Shown piece after piece: positions 33,619 to 42,200 of a DNA stretch of 47,803 nucleotides. Under the pieces are notes generated by a model. The model made no database searches, was not told the origin of the DNA, and was given only the letters and a program-made list of their open reading frames with translations. The stretch is from Streptomyces sp. TRM68367 (GTDB lineage: Bacteria; Actinomycetota; Actinomycetes; Streptomycetales; Streptomycetaceae), in NCBI RefSeq assembly GCF_014495685.1, contig NZ_JACTVI010000046.1, positions 15,825-63,627 of the forward strand. The letters are read 5' to 3'. The position numbers were made by a program, and so were the translations under genes. How positions within the stretch are numbered: position 1 is the stretch's first letter; every line of letters starts with the position of its first letter.

Positions 33619-34620
33619 TCAGGAGGACTCGGCGGTCTGGTACAGCTTCTGCGCGTCCGCGCCAAAGTACGGCCCGTACATCGCGGTGGGCAGGAAGTTG
33701 TACTTGAAGCTGTTCACCGAGGACTGCAGCCCCTTGCCGGTGGCCTCGTCGAACTGCGTGAACCACGGGCCTCCGCTGGAGCCGCCGGTCATGTCGCAGG
33801 TCAGTCCGTGGTCGTCGGACAGCAGGAAGTCCCGGTACGTGGTGCCGCTGCAGTAGATGAACTTCTCGCCGTCGTACGGCGCCGCGGCCGGGAAGCCGAA
33901 GGCGTACATGGTCTTGTTGTAGCCCGTGTTGAAGGCCAGGCCCTGGCCGCCGACGACGTCGGTCAGCTCCTTGCCGTCCAGCGGCGCGACGACGGCCGCG
34001 CCGACGTCGTAGTTGATGTCCTCACTGGCCGTCCACTGCGGTGTGGACAGGGTCTTGGAGGCGGCCCACTTGCCGTACGGGGCCTGACCGTCGTGGTAGC
34101 CCGGCACGAACACCCAGTTGGTGTGCCAGGAGCCCTCCAGCTTCACGCAGTGGCCGGCGGTCATCACGGTGCTCTTGTTGGCGCTCGTGACCGCGTTGCC
34201 GGAGCAGGAGGCGGTGCGGCCCTGGTAGGTGAAGAACACCCGCCCGGCGGTCTGTACGACGGCTCCGCCGCCGGTCCAGGGGCCACCGCTGTGGGGAAGC
34301 TCCAGCAGCCCGGCGGCGGAGTTCGGCGCGGACGGCTGGATGAGGGTCTTGTCGCCCCTGCGCGGGGCCGAGTCCCGCACGTCGGAGCGGTCGACCGACA
34401 GCACGTCGAGGGGAGTTGCCTGACGCATCCGCTCCGAGGTCCAGAAGTCACGGGCGTGTTCCTGCGCCGAGAGTGTCCTCACTCCCGGCGCCGCGTCGGC
34501 GGCGTTCGCCGGCGCGGCGGTGACACCGGTGGCCAGAAGCGCGGCGACGCCGGCCAGCGTGCCGAGGACGCTGCGGCGGGTGCCGTCGGAGGGGCGGCGT
34601 ATGCGGAGGCTGCCTATCAC
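33619..34620 (-). CDS. Secreted trypsin-like serine protease
   Basis: The 333-residue preprotein starts at GTG 34620, behind AAGGAGA. A twin-Arg-containing signal peptide (RRSVLGTLAGVAALLATG, cleavage near ANA) precedes a propeptide-like stretch. The chymotrypsin-fold triad is complete: His157 (TAGHC), Asp205 (INYDVGAAV) and Ser282 (GGSSGGPW). Paired Cys residues flank the His and Ser. The protein resembles Streptomyces trypsin-like peptidases of the V8/glutamyl-endopeptidase branch. It stands alone, with a terminator hairpin after it. Extracellular proteolysis is expected; specificity is unknown. Confidence 0.9.
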   Translation of the reverse strand: MIGSLRIRRPSDGTRRSVLGTLAGVAALLATGVTAAPANAADAAPGVRTLSAQEHARDFWTSERMRQATPLDVLSVDRSDVRDSAPRRGDKTLIQPSAPNSAAGLLELPHSGGPWTGGGAVVQTAGRVFFTYQGRTASCSGNAVTSANKSTVMTAGHCVKLEGSWHTNWVFVPGYHDGQAPYGKWAASKTLSTPQWTASEDINYDVGAAVVAPLDGKELTDVVGGQGLAFNTGYNKTMYAFGFPAAAPYDGEKFIYCSGTTYRDFLLSDDHGLTCDMTGGSSGGPWFTQFDEATGKGLQSSVNSFKYNFLPTAMYGPYFGADAQKLYQTAESS

Positions 34621-34798
34621 GCGGTCTCCTTCTGCGGTGAGGGCCGGGCGGACCGTCCGGCCAGGCATGCAGGGACTGTTCCTGTGAGCGGTCAGGAAGG
34701 GCAGCGTGTCACCGGGAACGCGTCTTGGACAGGTACGCGTCATGATGATGACCGAAAAGCCACACTCTCTCTGCATGGACGACACGCGAAGGTCCTGG

Positions 34799-34915
34799 TC
34801 AGCGCCAGTTGCCGGAGCACCGCATGGCCATCCGCGCCCGGAACTCGATGACATATCCGGCCCCGGTGGTGAGCAGGGCGGTGACGAGGGCGAGGATCAG
34901 GGAAGTCCAGTTCAT
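34799..34915 (-). CDS. Possible 38-residue membrane peptide
   Basis: The frame starts MNWTSLILALVTALLTTG and continues AGYVIEFRARMAMRCSGNWR. One clean membrane helix (about residues 4-22) is followed by a basic tail. Its ATG overlaps the end of the preceding small open frame, an arrangement of coupled small genes. No homologue is known to me. Too short for firm support. Confidence 0.4.
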   Translation of the reverse strand: MNWTSLILALVTALLTTGAGYVIEFRARMAMRCSGNWR

Positions 34916-35100
34916 TCAGGTGTAGTCGGGTTTGCCGGAGTAGCTGGTGCCGTCGGCGCGGATGCAGTCGAAGCGCAGGGGGAGGCAGGAGGGTGCGACC
35001 AGGGCTGGGGTCGCCCCGCAAGTGCCATGGCGATGGCCATGAGCAGGGCGATCATCGCACCGACGACACATAACGGGATCTCCCGCACAGTACACAACAC
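34912..35100 (-). CDS. Possible small membrane protein, maybe frameshifted
   Basis: The first half (CVVGAMIALLMAIAMAL) is a good membrane helix. In the next frame the second half reads APSCLPLRFDCIRADGTSYS and ends KPDYT, which looks more like protein than the in-frame Pro/Ala/Thr tail. A shift near 35010 would join them. It may be one small Cys-containing membrane protein with a frame change, cotranscribed with the 38-residue peptide. Confidence 0.35.
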   Translation of the reverse strand: MLCTVREIPLCVVGAMIALLMAIAMALAGRPQPWSHPPASPCASTASAPTAPATPANPTTPE

Positions 35101-35171
35101 AGCGTGACCTTCGGGGGAACGATGCGGTAACGGCGGGCAACCCTGGGGGAGTTGGCTCGGTCTGGTCCGCC

Positions 35172-36437
35172 ATGAGGATTTCTTTCCTGATTCACAACGC
35201 CTACGGCATCGGAGGCACCATCACCACCACCTTCAACCTGGCCGGGGCGCTGGCCGACCGGCACGACGTGGAGATCGTCTCCGTGCTGCGGCACCGGGAA
35301 CGCCCCAACTTCGCCCTGGACCCGCGAGTGACGCTCAGACCGCTGGTGGATCTGCGGCACGAGAAGGAGCATCCGCTGCATCTGAGACCGGCGAGGGTCT
35401 TCCCCTCCGCCGAGTACCGCCACCACCAGTACAGCGAGCTGACCGACGAGCGGATAGCCGAGTCCCTGGCGGTGACCGACGCCGACGTGGTGATCGGCAC
35501 CCGCCCGGGGCTCAACGTGCATCTCGCGCTCCAGGCCCCGCCCGGAGTCGTCCGAGTCGGGCAGGAGCACCTCACCCTCGACAACCACCATCCCCGCCTG
35601 CGGAACGCGCTGCGCCGCGCCTACCGCGGGCTCGACGTGCTCACCACCGTCACGGAGGCGGACGCCACCGCCTACCGGCGCAAGATGCGGCTGCCCGGAG
35701 TCCGCGTGGCGGCGCTGCCCAACAGCGTGCCCGACCCCGTGCTGCCGCCCTCGGACGGCACCGCGAAGATCGTGATCGCGGCCGGCCGCCTGGTCCCGGT
35801 GAAGCGCTACGACCTGCTCGTCGAGGCCTTCGCCCGGGTCGCCGCCGAACACCCGGACTGGCGGCTGCGCATCTATGGCAAGGGCGAGGAACACGACCGG
35901 CTGCGGCAGCTCATCGAGCGCCTCGGCCTGGACGGCAACGTCTTCCTGATGGGCGCGGCGGCCCCCATGGAGGCGGAGTGGGTCAAGGGCTCGATCGGGG
36001 CGGCCGCGTCCAACTTCGAGCCGTTCGGCATGACGATCGTCGAGGCGATGCGCTGCGGACTGCCCGTCGTGAGCACCGACTGCCCGCACGGCCCCCGCGA
36101 GATCATCGCGGACGGCGCCGACGGCCGCCTCGTGCCGGTCGGTGACCGCGACGCGCTGGCCGCCGCCCTGCTGGACCTGGTCCGCGACGGCGAACTGCGC
36201 CGGCGCATGGGCCGTACGGCGATGCAGAACGCGCGCCGGTTCGCACCCGGCCCGGTCGTGCCCCTGGCCGAGGAGCTGTTCGAGGAGGCGATCACGGCGC
36301 GGAAGAACGGGAGACCGGTCGCACCGGAACGCGGGTCGGTGCAGCGCGTCCTGGTCAGCCAGGGCTGCGCGGCCCGCGACGCCGCCCACGCCGCGGCCGG
36401 CAGTGCCCTGCGCGCCGTACGGAAGGGACGGAGCTGA
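35172..36437 (+). CDS. GT4-family glycosyltransferase
   Basis: The 421-residue GT-B enzyme begins with an N-terminal fold of the type RISFLIHNAYGIGGTITTTF, where the Gly-Gly loop contacts the acceptor. The C-terminal donor-binding domain has AAGRLVPVKRYDLLVEAFAR, IYGKGEEHDRL and the family E-x7-E motif FEPFGMTIVE (Glu283, Glu291), followed by GLPVVSTDCPHGPREII. It is a retaining transferase; in Streptomyces such genes usually act on cell-surface glycans. The gene ends 2 bases before the damaged transferase reading frame, with which it was probably an operon. Confidence 0.9.
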   Translation: MRISFLIHNAYGIGGTITTTFNLAGALADRHDVEIVSVLRHRERPNFALDPRVTLRPLVDLRHEKEHPLHLRPARVFPSAEYRHHQYSELTDERIAESLAVTDADVVIGTRPGLNVHLALQAPPGVVRVGQEHLTLDNHHPRLRNALRRAYRGLDVLTTVTEADATAYRRKMRLPGVRVAALPNSVPDPVLPPSDGTAKIVIAAGRLVPVKRYDLLVEAFARVAAEHPDWRLRIYGKGEEHDRLRQLIERLGLDGNVFLMGAAAPMEAEWVKGSIGAAASNFEPFGMTIVEAMRCGLPVVSTDCPHGPREIIADGADGRLVPVGDRDALAAALLDLVRDGELRRRMGRTAMQNARRFAPGPVVPLAEELFEEAITARKNGRPVAPERGSVQRVLVSQGCAARDAAHAAAGSALRAVRKGRS

Positions 36438-36439
36438 CC

Positions 36440-37080
36440 ATGGAACGCGCCACGGAAACCCGCAGGGACCACGCCACGGAGACCCGGGGGAGCCCGAGAA
36501 GGTCCTGCACACCCTCGATCCCGAACCGGGCGGCGACGGCCGCTGCCACGCCGTCCTGGAGCCGCTGCCCGTCCTCGCCGAGGGCCGATGGGACCTGTAC
36601 CTGCTCTCCGGGCCCGGTGCGCAGCGGCAGCGGCTGCGCCCCGGACCGCGGGATGTGCGGGCCCTCGTCGACGGACACCTGCGGGAACGCACGTCGCCGG
36701 TCGCCGTGCGCGTGCCGTACGCGACGAAAGACGGCTACCTCGCGGTCCGGGCCTGGCTGCGCACCGCCCACGCCGAAGTCCACGGCCTCCACGTCACCGA
36801 CGGGTCGACCACCGTCCGGGCCCGGCTGCACGGCGCCTCGCTCGCCGACGGGGCCGTCGTGCGCCTGCGGCTGCGCGGCGGCAAGGGCACCGCGCTGTCC
36901 GCCGGGGCACGGGCCGACGGCGACGGCCGCGGGTTCTCCTTCACCGTGGACCACGGGCAGTTGACGGCCGGCATCTGGGACCTCTCCGTCCAGCCCGCCG
37001 CGGACGCCCCGCTGATCCGGATCGGCCGGCTCCTCGACGACGTGGCCGACCGCAAGGCGGTCTTCGTCCATCCGTCGGCC
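36440..37080 (+). pseudogene. Truncated partner gene of the glycosyltransferase
   Basis: An ATG two bases after the GT4 stop opens MERATETRRDHATETRG, then coding continues in another frame as EPEKVLHTLDPEPGGDG, LEPLPVLAEGRWDLYLLSG, VPYATKDGYLAVRAWLR and GFSFTVDHGQLTAGIWDLSV, ending RIGRLLDDVADRKAVFVHP near 37075. The product looks like the beta-rich accessory 'transferase' commonly found behind this GT4 gene, but with an internal deletion and frameshift near the start and a cut at the C-terminal side. I infer that it is non-functional. Confidence 0.6.
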
Positions 37081-37084
37081 AGGG

Positions 37085-37295
37085 CGGTGGACGGCGCCCT
37101 CCAGGCCCTGGTAGAGCCGCTCGGCGCCTCCTGCAGCCGGCCGTTGCGGGCCAGCGCGGAGCCATGGTGGACCAGCGCGCGGGCCAGTTCGTAGGCGGCC
37201 GGGGACTGCTCCAGGTGGTCGATGGCCTCCGCGTGCAGGTCGAGCGCCACCTTGCCGCTGGTCACGTCGGCCTGCGCGTGCAGCGCCTGGCCGAG
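37085..37295 (-). pseudogene. LuxR/MalT-type regulator TPR fragment
   Basis: On the minus strand the stretch ALHAQADVTSGKVALDLHAE continues IDHLEQSPAAYELARALVHH, then GSALARNGRLQEA. This is the tetratricopeptide-like helical array found in the middle of large LuxR-type ATP-binding regulators. Only about 65 residues remain; no ATPase or C-terminal helix-turn-helix is nearby. Confidence 0.55.
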
Positions 37296-37470
37296 TGCCG
37301 CAGCGTCTCGTTGATCACTGCCCGGGTGTAGACGAGACGCGGCAGATCGTCGTGGCTCAGCCGCTGCCGGCCGGCGAGCATGTCGTCGACCTCGGCGTGC
37401 AGCCGGCGCTCCGCCTCCGGATGCTGTGCCAGCAGGCTGAAGGCGGAGGCCCATCTGCGCGGCGCTGCCA
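37296..37470 (-). pseudogene. Cytochrome P450 I- to K-helix fragment
   Basis: The minus strand encodes WASAFSLLAQHPEAERRLHA, EVDDMLAGRQRLSHDDLPRL and VYTRAVINETLRHSA. This is the P450 region between the I helix and the K helix, with an intact Glu-x-x-Arg (ETLR). The heme-binding loop and all N-terminal parts are absent. It fuses directly to the LuxR fragment on one side and a GNAT fragment on the other. Confidence 0.7.
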
Positions 37471-37474
37471 CAAG

Positions 37475-37693
37475 TGCGAGGTGCGGATCTACGCCTACAA
37501 CGAGGCCTCGCTCACCCTGCACCGGCGGCTCGGGTTCGTTCCGGAGGGCCGCCTGCGCGATCACGCGTTTCTCGCCGGCCGGCACCGCGATGTCGTGCTG
37601 ATGGGCATGCTCGCCGACGAGTTCGCCCGGCTGCACGGGATGGGCGACGTCAGCACGTACCCCCGGTCCGTGGCAGGCGGTACTCCGAGCTGA
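37475..37693 (+). pseudogene. GNAT acetyltransferase C-terminal fragment
   Basis: The frame reads VRIYAYNEASLTLHRRLGFV, then PEGRLRDHAFLAGRHRDVVL and MGMLADEFARLHG. NxxSLxLHRRLGFVxEG is the hallmark of the last third of RimJ/RimL-type N-acetyltransferases. The acetyl-CoA-binding Q/RxxGxG/A segment is absent. It runs into the 3' end of the membrane-protein gene on the other strand. Confidence 0.7.
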
Positions 37694-39275
37694 TCCGGTA
37701 CTCGCCCGGCGCGGCGGCCGTCAGGCGGGTGAACGCGCCGTCGCGGGTGAGGCAGCCGCCGTCCGAGCGCAGCCAGGGCGAGTGGGCGATGCGCACGGTC
37801 ACCGTGCCGGGGCGGGGGAGACGCACCTCCAGCGCGGCACCCGTGGTGCGGAGCACCACGGCGGGCGGCGACACCAGGGGGACCGCGTCACGGACCCGGT
37901 ACACGTGCCAGTGACGGTCGTGCCACACCGGCTCCAGCCAGCGCGGCCGGTGCTCGCGGAGCAGCGCCGCCTCGGCCTCGGCATGGCGCTCCGGCGCGGC
38001 CGAGGGCAGGACGACGAAGCCGACGGCCCAGCGGTCCAGCCAGGCCCGGTAGGCGGCGGCCGAGAAGGTGCCGTCGTAGAACAGGCGCCCGCGCTCCACG
38101 TCGAGTTGGCGGTTCCAGCCGCGGGCCAGGTGGACGTGCGGGGCGAACAGGGCGGCCTCGCGGTGGCTGGCGGCCGGGACCACCTCGACGCGGGTGCGGT
38201 CGGCACCGAGCCCCTTCAGGGCCCGTACGACGCCGTGCGTGTCGGACGCCCAGGCCGGTACCGGCGCGGTCACCCGCTGGTCGGCGAGCGTCCCCGGCAG
38301 GATCCACGCGACGGAGAACACGAGCGCGGCACCGAGAGCGGTACGCCGCCCGAGCGGCCGCCGCGGTGTGGCCGCCAGCGCCGCGAGCAGCACCGGCGCG
38401 GCGAACAGGCCCGCGAGCCGCTCGACGTTCGTGCCGACCGGTGAGGGCACGAGGTGGACCAGGACGGCGCCGGCGGCGTAGACGGCCCCGCTGCACCGGG
38501 CCACGCGCCAGCCGCGCGGGACGAGCGCGGCGACGGCCGACCCGAGCAGCACGGGCGGCAGGAGCCGCGGGAGGGGCATCGGCTGCTCGCCGGTGAACGG
38601 GAACAGCGCCGTGGTCGCCGCTACGGCGACGGCCGGCGGCACCAGGAGGGCGAGCGCGCTGCCCCGGTCGCGTACGGCGAGGAAGGCGGCCCCGACCACG
38701 GCCAGGAACAGCCCGGCCAGCGGAGAGGCCAGCGGGGCCAGGGCCGCGTACGCCGCCGCGAGGCCGGGGCGCCGCTCGCCGGTCACGTGCAGACAGGCGG
38801 CGAGCCCGAGGGCCACGCCCAGCGCGAAGGTCGTCCGGCCCGCGGCGACGTCGCACCACAGCGTCAGCGCGGCGAGCAGCGCCGGGCCGAGCGGCCTGCG
38901 CACCCCGGCGCGGACGAGGAGCAACGCGGTCAGCCAGGTGGCCGCGAGGCCGGAGCCGACGCTCACCGCACGCACGCCGAACGCGGCCATCACATAGGGC
39001 GACAGCACGCTGTAGCTCGCGGTGTGCGTCCCTCCGTACCAGAACAGCGGGTACGCCGACCCGCCGTACTGCGCCGCGAAGTCCGCCCAGGCCCGCTGGG
39101 CGGCCAGGTCGCCGCCGCCGGTGGCGAGGAACGCCCACCACACCGCGTACGGCGGGAGCGCCGCGAGGGTGGCGAGCAGCGGGACGCGGTACCGGTGCCG
39201 GAGTCCGGCGACCGGTGGCGCGGGCGGGTGCGCGCGGAGGTGCGGGGCGGCGTCGGCCGGTGGCGTCACGGACAT
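37650..39275 (-). CDS. Polytopic membrane protein with extracytoplasmic tail
   Basis: The 541-residue protein starts at ATG 39275; family-like sequence begins after a short Pro/Ala-rich tail. About ten membrane helices cover residues 30-340, beginning VPLLATLAALPPYAVWWAFL. The first external loop contains WADFAAQYGGSAYPLFWYGG. Residues about 370-541 form an external domain (GVVRALKGLGADRTRVEVVP, GFVVLPSAAPERHAEAE, HWHVYRVRDAVPLV). The layout resembles GT-C-like glycosyltransferases or their relatives more than a transporter, though no catalytic Asp motif is certain. The function is unknown. The C-terminal 15 residues overlap the GNAT fragment on the other strand. Confidence 0.75.
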   Translation of the reverse strand: MSVTPPADAAPHLRAHPPAPPVAGLRHRYRVPLLATLAALPPYAVWWAFLATGGGDLAAQRAWADFAAQYGGSAYPLFWYGGTHTASYSVLSPYVMAAFGVRAVSVGSGLAATWLTALLLVRAGVRRPLGPALLAALTLWCDVAAGRTTFALGVALGLAACLHVTGERRPGLAAAYAALAPLASPLAGLFLAVVGAAFLAVRDRGSALALLVPPAVAVAATTALFPFTGEQPMPLPRLLPPVLLGSAVAALVPRGWRVARCSGAVYAAGAVLVHLVPSPVGTNVERLAGLFAAPVLLAALAATPRRPLGRRTALGAALVFSVAWILPGTLADQRVTAPVPAWASDTHGVVRALKGLGADRTRVEVVPAASHREAALFAPHVHLARGWNRQLDVERGRLFYDGTFSAAAYRAWLDRWAVGFVVLPSAAPERHAEAEAALLREHRPRWLEPVWHDRHWHVYRVRDAVPLVSPPAVVLRTTGAALEVRLPRPGTVTVRIAHSPWLRSDGGCLTRDGAFTRLTAAAPGEYRISSEYRLPRTGGTC

Positions 39276-39681
39276 CCTGCTCGGTCGCGGGGTCGATACG
39301 GGGCGGGCCACGTCAGACGAGCCCGCCCCTCTCAACCCGCACCGGGGCCGGAAGGTCATCGGCAGAGCGGTACACAGCACTCCGGCGGCTCAAGCGGGCT
39401 GCCGTCCGTCGGGGCCCTGAGGTCGGTGGGGTGCAGGTTGTGGAGGTGTGTGCGTTGCAGGGGTGGCACTCGGTGGCCCGCGCAGGCGGTGGAGTGGCGC
39501 GCGCTGTGCTGTGGCACTCCGGCGACTCAAACAGGCATGCTGCGCTGACGGGGAGAAAGAAGGTGGCACGGGGCCGCTCGTGGTCGAGGTGCCGCATCGG
39601 GGCGACGGCGGTTCGCCCCGCATGCCGCGCAGCGCCACCCCTTGGTGCTGACCGAGAACGAGAACCTGATGCCCAGCCCGC
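39276..39681. other. 406-base region without a recognised gene
   Basis: No family-like reading frame was found. The region contains two imperfect copies of a segment of about 37 bases, starting CACTCCGGCGGCTCAAGCGG at 39378 and CACTCCGGCGACTCAAACAG at 39515. The intervening DNA is rich in GGTGG and GTGTG runs. It could be intergenic debris with a short duplication. Confidence 0.4.
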
Positions 39682-39915
39682 TCAGCCCGCCGCAGGCGAC
39701 CCCGCGCACGCCATGAGGAGCCCGGCGAGCAGGGCGGTGCGCGCGGGGACGTGGTCGAGCAACTCCTTGTCGTCGCTCGGGGTTTCCAGCTCGACCAGCG
39801 TGCGCAGATCGCCGGTGATCTCCGGCAGGGCGGCACGGGCCCGGGACTCGACGGCGCGCAGCGGCACGGGCGGCACTCCTTCCGCGTGACCTTCGTACGT
39901 CGGGGCGGCGGTCAC
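39682..39915 (-). pseudogene. M20-family peptidase, N-terminal fragment
   Basis: A GTG at 39915 starts a frame with PLRAVESRARAALPEITGDL, then RTLVELETPSDDKELLD, the standard opening of carboxypeptidase-G2-like M20 enzymes. After about residue 55 the homology stops and the frame ends at 77 codons. All metal ligands are lost. The start overlaps the end of the AbgT fragment by 4 bases, showing the original operon order. Confidence 0.65.
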
Positions 39916-40128
39916 CGGACGGGTACCCCCGGGCCGAGCGGGATGCCCAGCGCCCACCACGCGTAGAACAGCAGCGTCCACGCCACCAGCATGACCAGAC
40001 ACAGCGGCAGCGTCAGCGACAGCAGTGTGCCGATGCCGGCCGAGCGCCGGTAGCGCTGGACGACACCGAGCGTCGTGACGAAGTACGCGCTCATCGGGGT
40101 CGCCGCATTGGTGCACGAGTCGGCGATG
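39912..40128 (-). pseudogene. AbgT-family transporter, C-terminal fragment
   Basis: The minus-strand frame reads ADSCTNAATPMSAYFVTTLG, VVQRYRRSAGIGTLLSLTLP and WTLLFYAWWALGIPLGPG. This is the end of an aminobenzoyl-glutamate transporter: the conserved TN..TP loop and the last membrane helix. Upstream sequence is replaced at about 40128 by an unrelated peptidase fragment on the opposite strand. Together with the M20 fragment it is the stump of an aminobenzoyl-glutamate uptake and cleavage pair. Confidence 0.7.
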
Positions 40129-40316
40129 ACGCCTTCGCGGACATCCTCGGCCTGCCCACCGTGTGGATCCCGCACTCCCACCCGTCGTGCGCCCAGCACG
40201 CCCCCGACGAACACCTGCTGGCGCCGGTGGCCCGGGAGGGGCTCGCCATGATGGCGGGCCTGTTCTGGGACCTCGGTGAGCAGCCCTCGGGGGCTATCCG
40301 GCGAGCTCCTTCGTGA
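40125..40316 (+). pseudogene. M20-family peptidase, C-terminal fragment (opposite strand)
   Basis: The plus strand encodes DAFADILGLPTVWIPHSHPS, then CAQHAPDEHLLAPVAREGLA and MMAGLFWDLGE before a stop at 40316. HAPDEH with the preceding PHS is the C-terminal metal-ligand region of M20 deacylases/peptidases. It has no start or upstream domain and is fused head-on to the AbgT fragment. Its end overlaps the 3' end of the isomerase gene. Confidence 0.7.
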
Positions 40317-41163
40317 TCCTGTCCAGCATGAACGCCGAGGACTCGCGGGCCCGCTCCTCCCAGGCGAAGACACAGGACGTGGCGACGCCGTCGAAGTTCA
40401 GCTCCCGCAGGGTGCCGAAGAAGGCGTCCCAGTCCACCTCGCCCTGGCCGATGTCCAGGTGCTGGTGGATGCGGGCCGGGGTGCCGGGCGGGTTCATGAT
40501 GTAGCGCAGGCCCGAGGACCCCTTGTGGTTGAAGGAGTCCGCGATGTGCACGTGCCGGAGCTTGTCGCCGGCGTAGCGCATCATCGCCGCGATGTCCGCG
40601 CCGACCTCCTTGGCACCGGACAGGTGGAAGGAGTGCGGGGCGCAGTAGAGGTAGTTCACCCACGGCTTGTTGATCGCGCGGACGAGATCGACGGCCGGGG
40701 TGTTCTCCTCGCAGAAGTCGTCCGGGTGCGCCTCCAGGTTCAGGGCGATGCCTTCGCGCTCGAACACGGGGAGCAGTTCCTCCAACGACCGCCAGAACGC
40801 CGCCTCGCTCTCGGCGGCCCGCTCGGGGCGGCCGTTGAACTCCGAGTTCATCAGCGGACACTCGAGGTCCGTGGTGATCTCGATCATCCGCTTCCAGTAG
40901 CGGACGGCGGCCTGCCGCTCGGTCTCGTCCGGCGACGACCACTTGTACAGCGGCAGCACCGAGGAGAGCTGCACACCGTGGGTGCGCAGGGACTTCTTCA
41001 GCGTGGCGATGCGCTCGGCGTCCGCGCGCGGGTGCAGGAAGAACGGCATGAAGTCGTCCCGTGGGGACAACTCGATGTACTCGTAGCCGAGTTCGGCGAC
41101 CGTGCGCACCATCTCGTCCATCGGCAGCGCGCGGAGCATGTACGGGTCGAGGGCGATTTTCAT
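40294..41163 (-). CDS. Sugar-phosphate isomerase/epimerase-type TIM barrel
   Basis: The 289-residue protein belongs to the xylose-isomerase-like AP-endonuclease-2 superfamily. It opens MKIALDPYMLRALPMDEMV; metal-ligand candidates occur in NSEFNG, LEAHPDDF, APHSFHLSG and RHVHIADSFNH. IolH/IolE/IolI-like enzymes in inositol pathways share this fold. Its ATG overlaps the stop of the IolG-like gene by 4 bases. It is the last gene of the operon and probably isomerises or epimerises the product of the dehydrogenase. Exact reaction not assignable. Confidence 0.82.
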   Translation of the reverse strand: MKIALDPYMLRALPMDEMVRTVAELGYEYIELSPRDDFMPFFLHPRADAERIATLKKSLRTHGVQLSSVLPLYKWSSPDETERQAAVRYWKRMIEITTDLECPLMNSEFNGRPERAAESEAAFWRSLEELLPVFEREGIALNLEAHPDDFCEENTPAVDLVRAINKPWVNYLYCAPHSFHLSGAKEVGADIAAMMRYAGDKLRHVHIADSFNHKGSSGLRYIMNPPGTPARIHQHLDIGQGEVDWDAFFGTLRELNFDGVATSCVFAWEERARESSAFMLDRITKELAG

Positions 41164-42179
41164 GCGGTGCCTCCGTAGAAGGCTGGGCGGGGCTTCATGT
41201 CGACGGGGACGACGGTGCCGTCGGACTCCAGGGAGCGGACGGCGGCGTCGGTGATGACGGTGGCGGCGTAGCCGTCCCAGGAGGACGGGCCGGTGGGCTC
41301 GGTGCCGGTGGCGACGGCGTTGATCCACTCGCGGAACTCGGTGTCGAAGGCCTCGGCGAACCGGCCCTTCCAGTCCTGGAGGACGGCGGTGCCGTGCCGG
41401 CCGGCGGTGCGCACCCCGACGGCGGCCGGGTCGGGCAGCCGTACCAGGCCGTCCTCGCCGACGACCTCGCACTGGATGTCGTAGCCGTACTGGCAGTTGA
41501 CGAAGACCTCCAGATCGATGCGGACCCCGTTCGCCGTCTCGAAGATCATGATCTGCGGGTCCTTGAGGTGCGGGAACCGCTTGGTGGTGGCGCGCGGCGT
41601 GACCACCTGCGTGGAGACGATCTCGTCGTCCAGCAGCCAGCGCAGCACGTCGATCTCGTGTACGGCGGTGTCCTGCGCGGCCATCGCGGAGTGGTACGAG
41701 TCCGGGACGGTCGGATTGCGGTGCGCGCAGTGGGCCATCAGCGGGGTGCCGAGGGAGCCGGAGGCGAGCAGCTCCTTCATCTGGCGGTAGCCGGGGTCGA
41801 AGCGGCGCATGAAGCCGACCTGGACCAGGCGGCGGCCGTGCGCGCGCTCGGCCTCGACGATGCGCAGACAGTCCTCGGCGGTGGTGGCGAGGGGTTTCTC
41901 GCAGAACACGGGCTTGCCGGCCGCGATCGCGGCCAGCACGTGCTCGGCGTGCGTGGGACCCCACGAGGTGACGAGTACGGCGTCCACGTCGGGGGAGGCG
42001 ATCAGGTCGGCGCCGGTGGGCAGCGCGCTCGCGCCGACGCGGACGGCGACCTCCGCGGCCCGCTCAGCGTCGATGTCGGTCACGGCGGTGACGGTGGCCC
42101 CGGTGACGACCTCGGTGAGCCGGCGGATGTGGTCCTGGCCGATCATTCCGGCGCCGATGACGCCTACACGTACAGGCAT
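41160..42179 (-). CDS. Gfo/Idh/MocA dehydrogenase, IolG-like
   Basis: The 339-residue protein has the N-terminal NAD(P) fold VGVIGAGMIG (GxGxxG at residues 9-14), the family EKP motif (CEKPLATT, 94-96) and a catalytic stretch AVHEIDVLRWLL (His174 and Asp177) as in inositol 2-dehydrogenases. Substrate is probably myo-inositol or a related cyclitol or sugar, given the IolE-like and sugar-porter neighbours. It lies 21 bases after the transporter and overlaps the isomerase gene by 4 bases. Related branches oxidise scyllo-inositol or other sugars, so the specific substrate remains open. Confidence 0.88.
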   Translation of the reverse strand: MPVRVGVIGAGMIGQDHIRRLTEVVTGATVTAVTDIDAERAAEVAVRVGASALPTGADLIASPDVDAVLVTSWGPTHAEHVLAAIAAGKPVFCEKPLATTAEDCLRIVEAERAHGRRLVQVGFMRRFDPGYRQMKELLASGSLGTPLMAHCAHRNPTVPDSYHSAMAAQDTAVHEIDVLRWLLDDEIVSTQVVTPRATTKRFPHLKDPQIMIFETANGVRIDLEVFVNCQYGYDIQCEVVGEDGLVRLPDPAAVGVRTAGRHGTAVLQDWKGRFAEAFDTEFREWINAVATGTEPTGPSSWDGYAATVITDAAVRSLESDGTVVPVDMKPRPAFYGGTA

Positions 42180-42200
42180 GGTCGATTCCTTACAGAGAGG

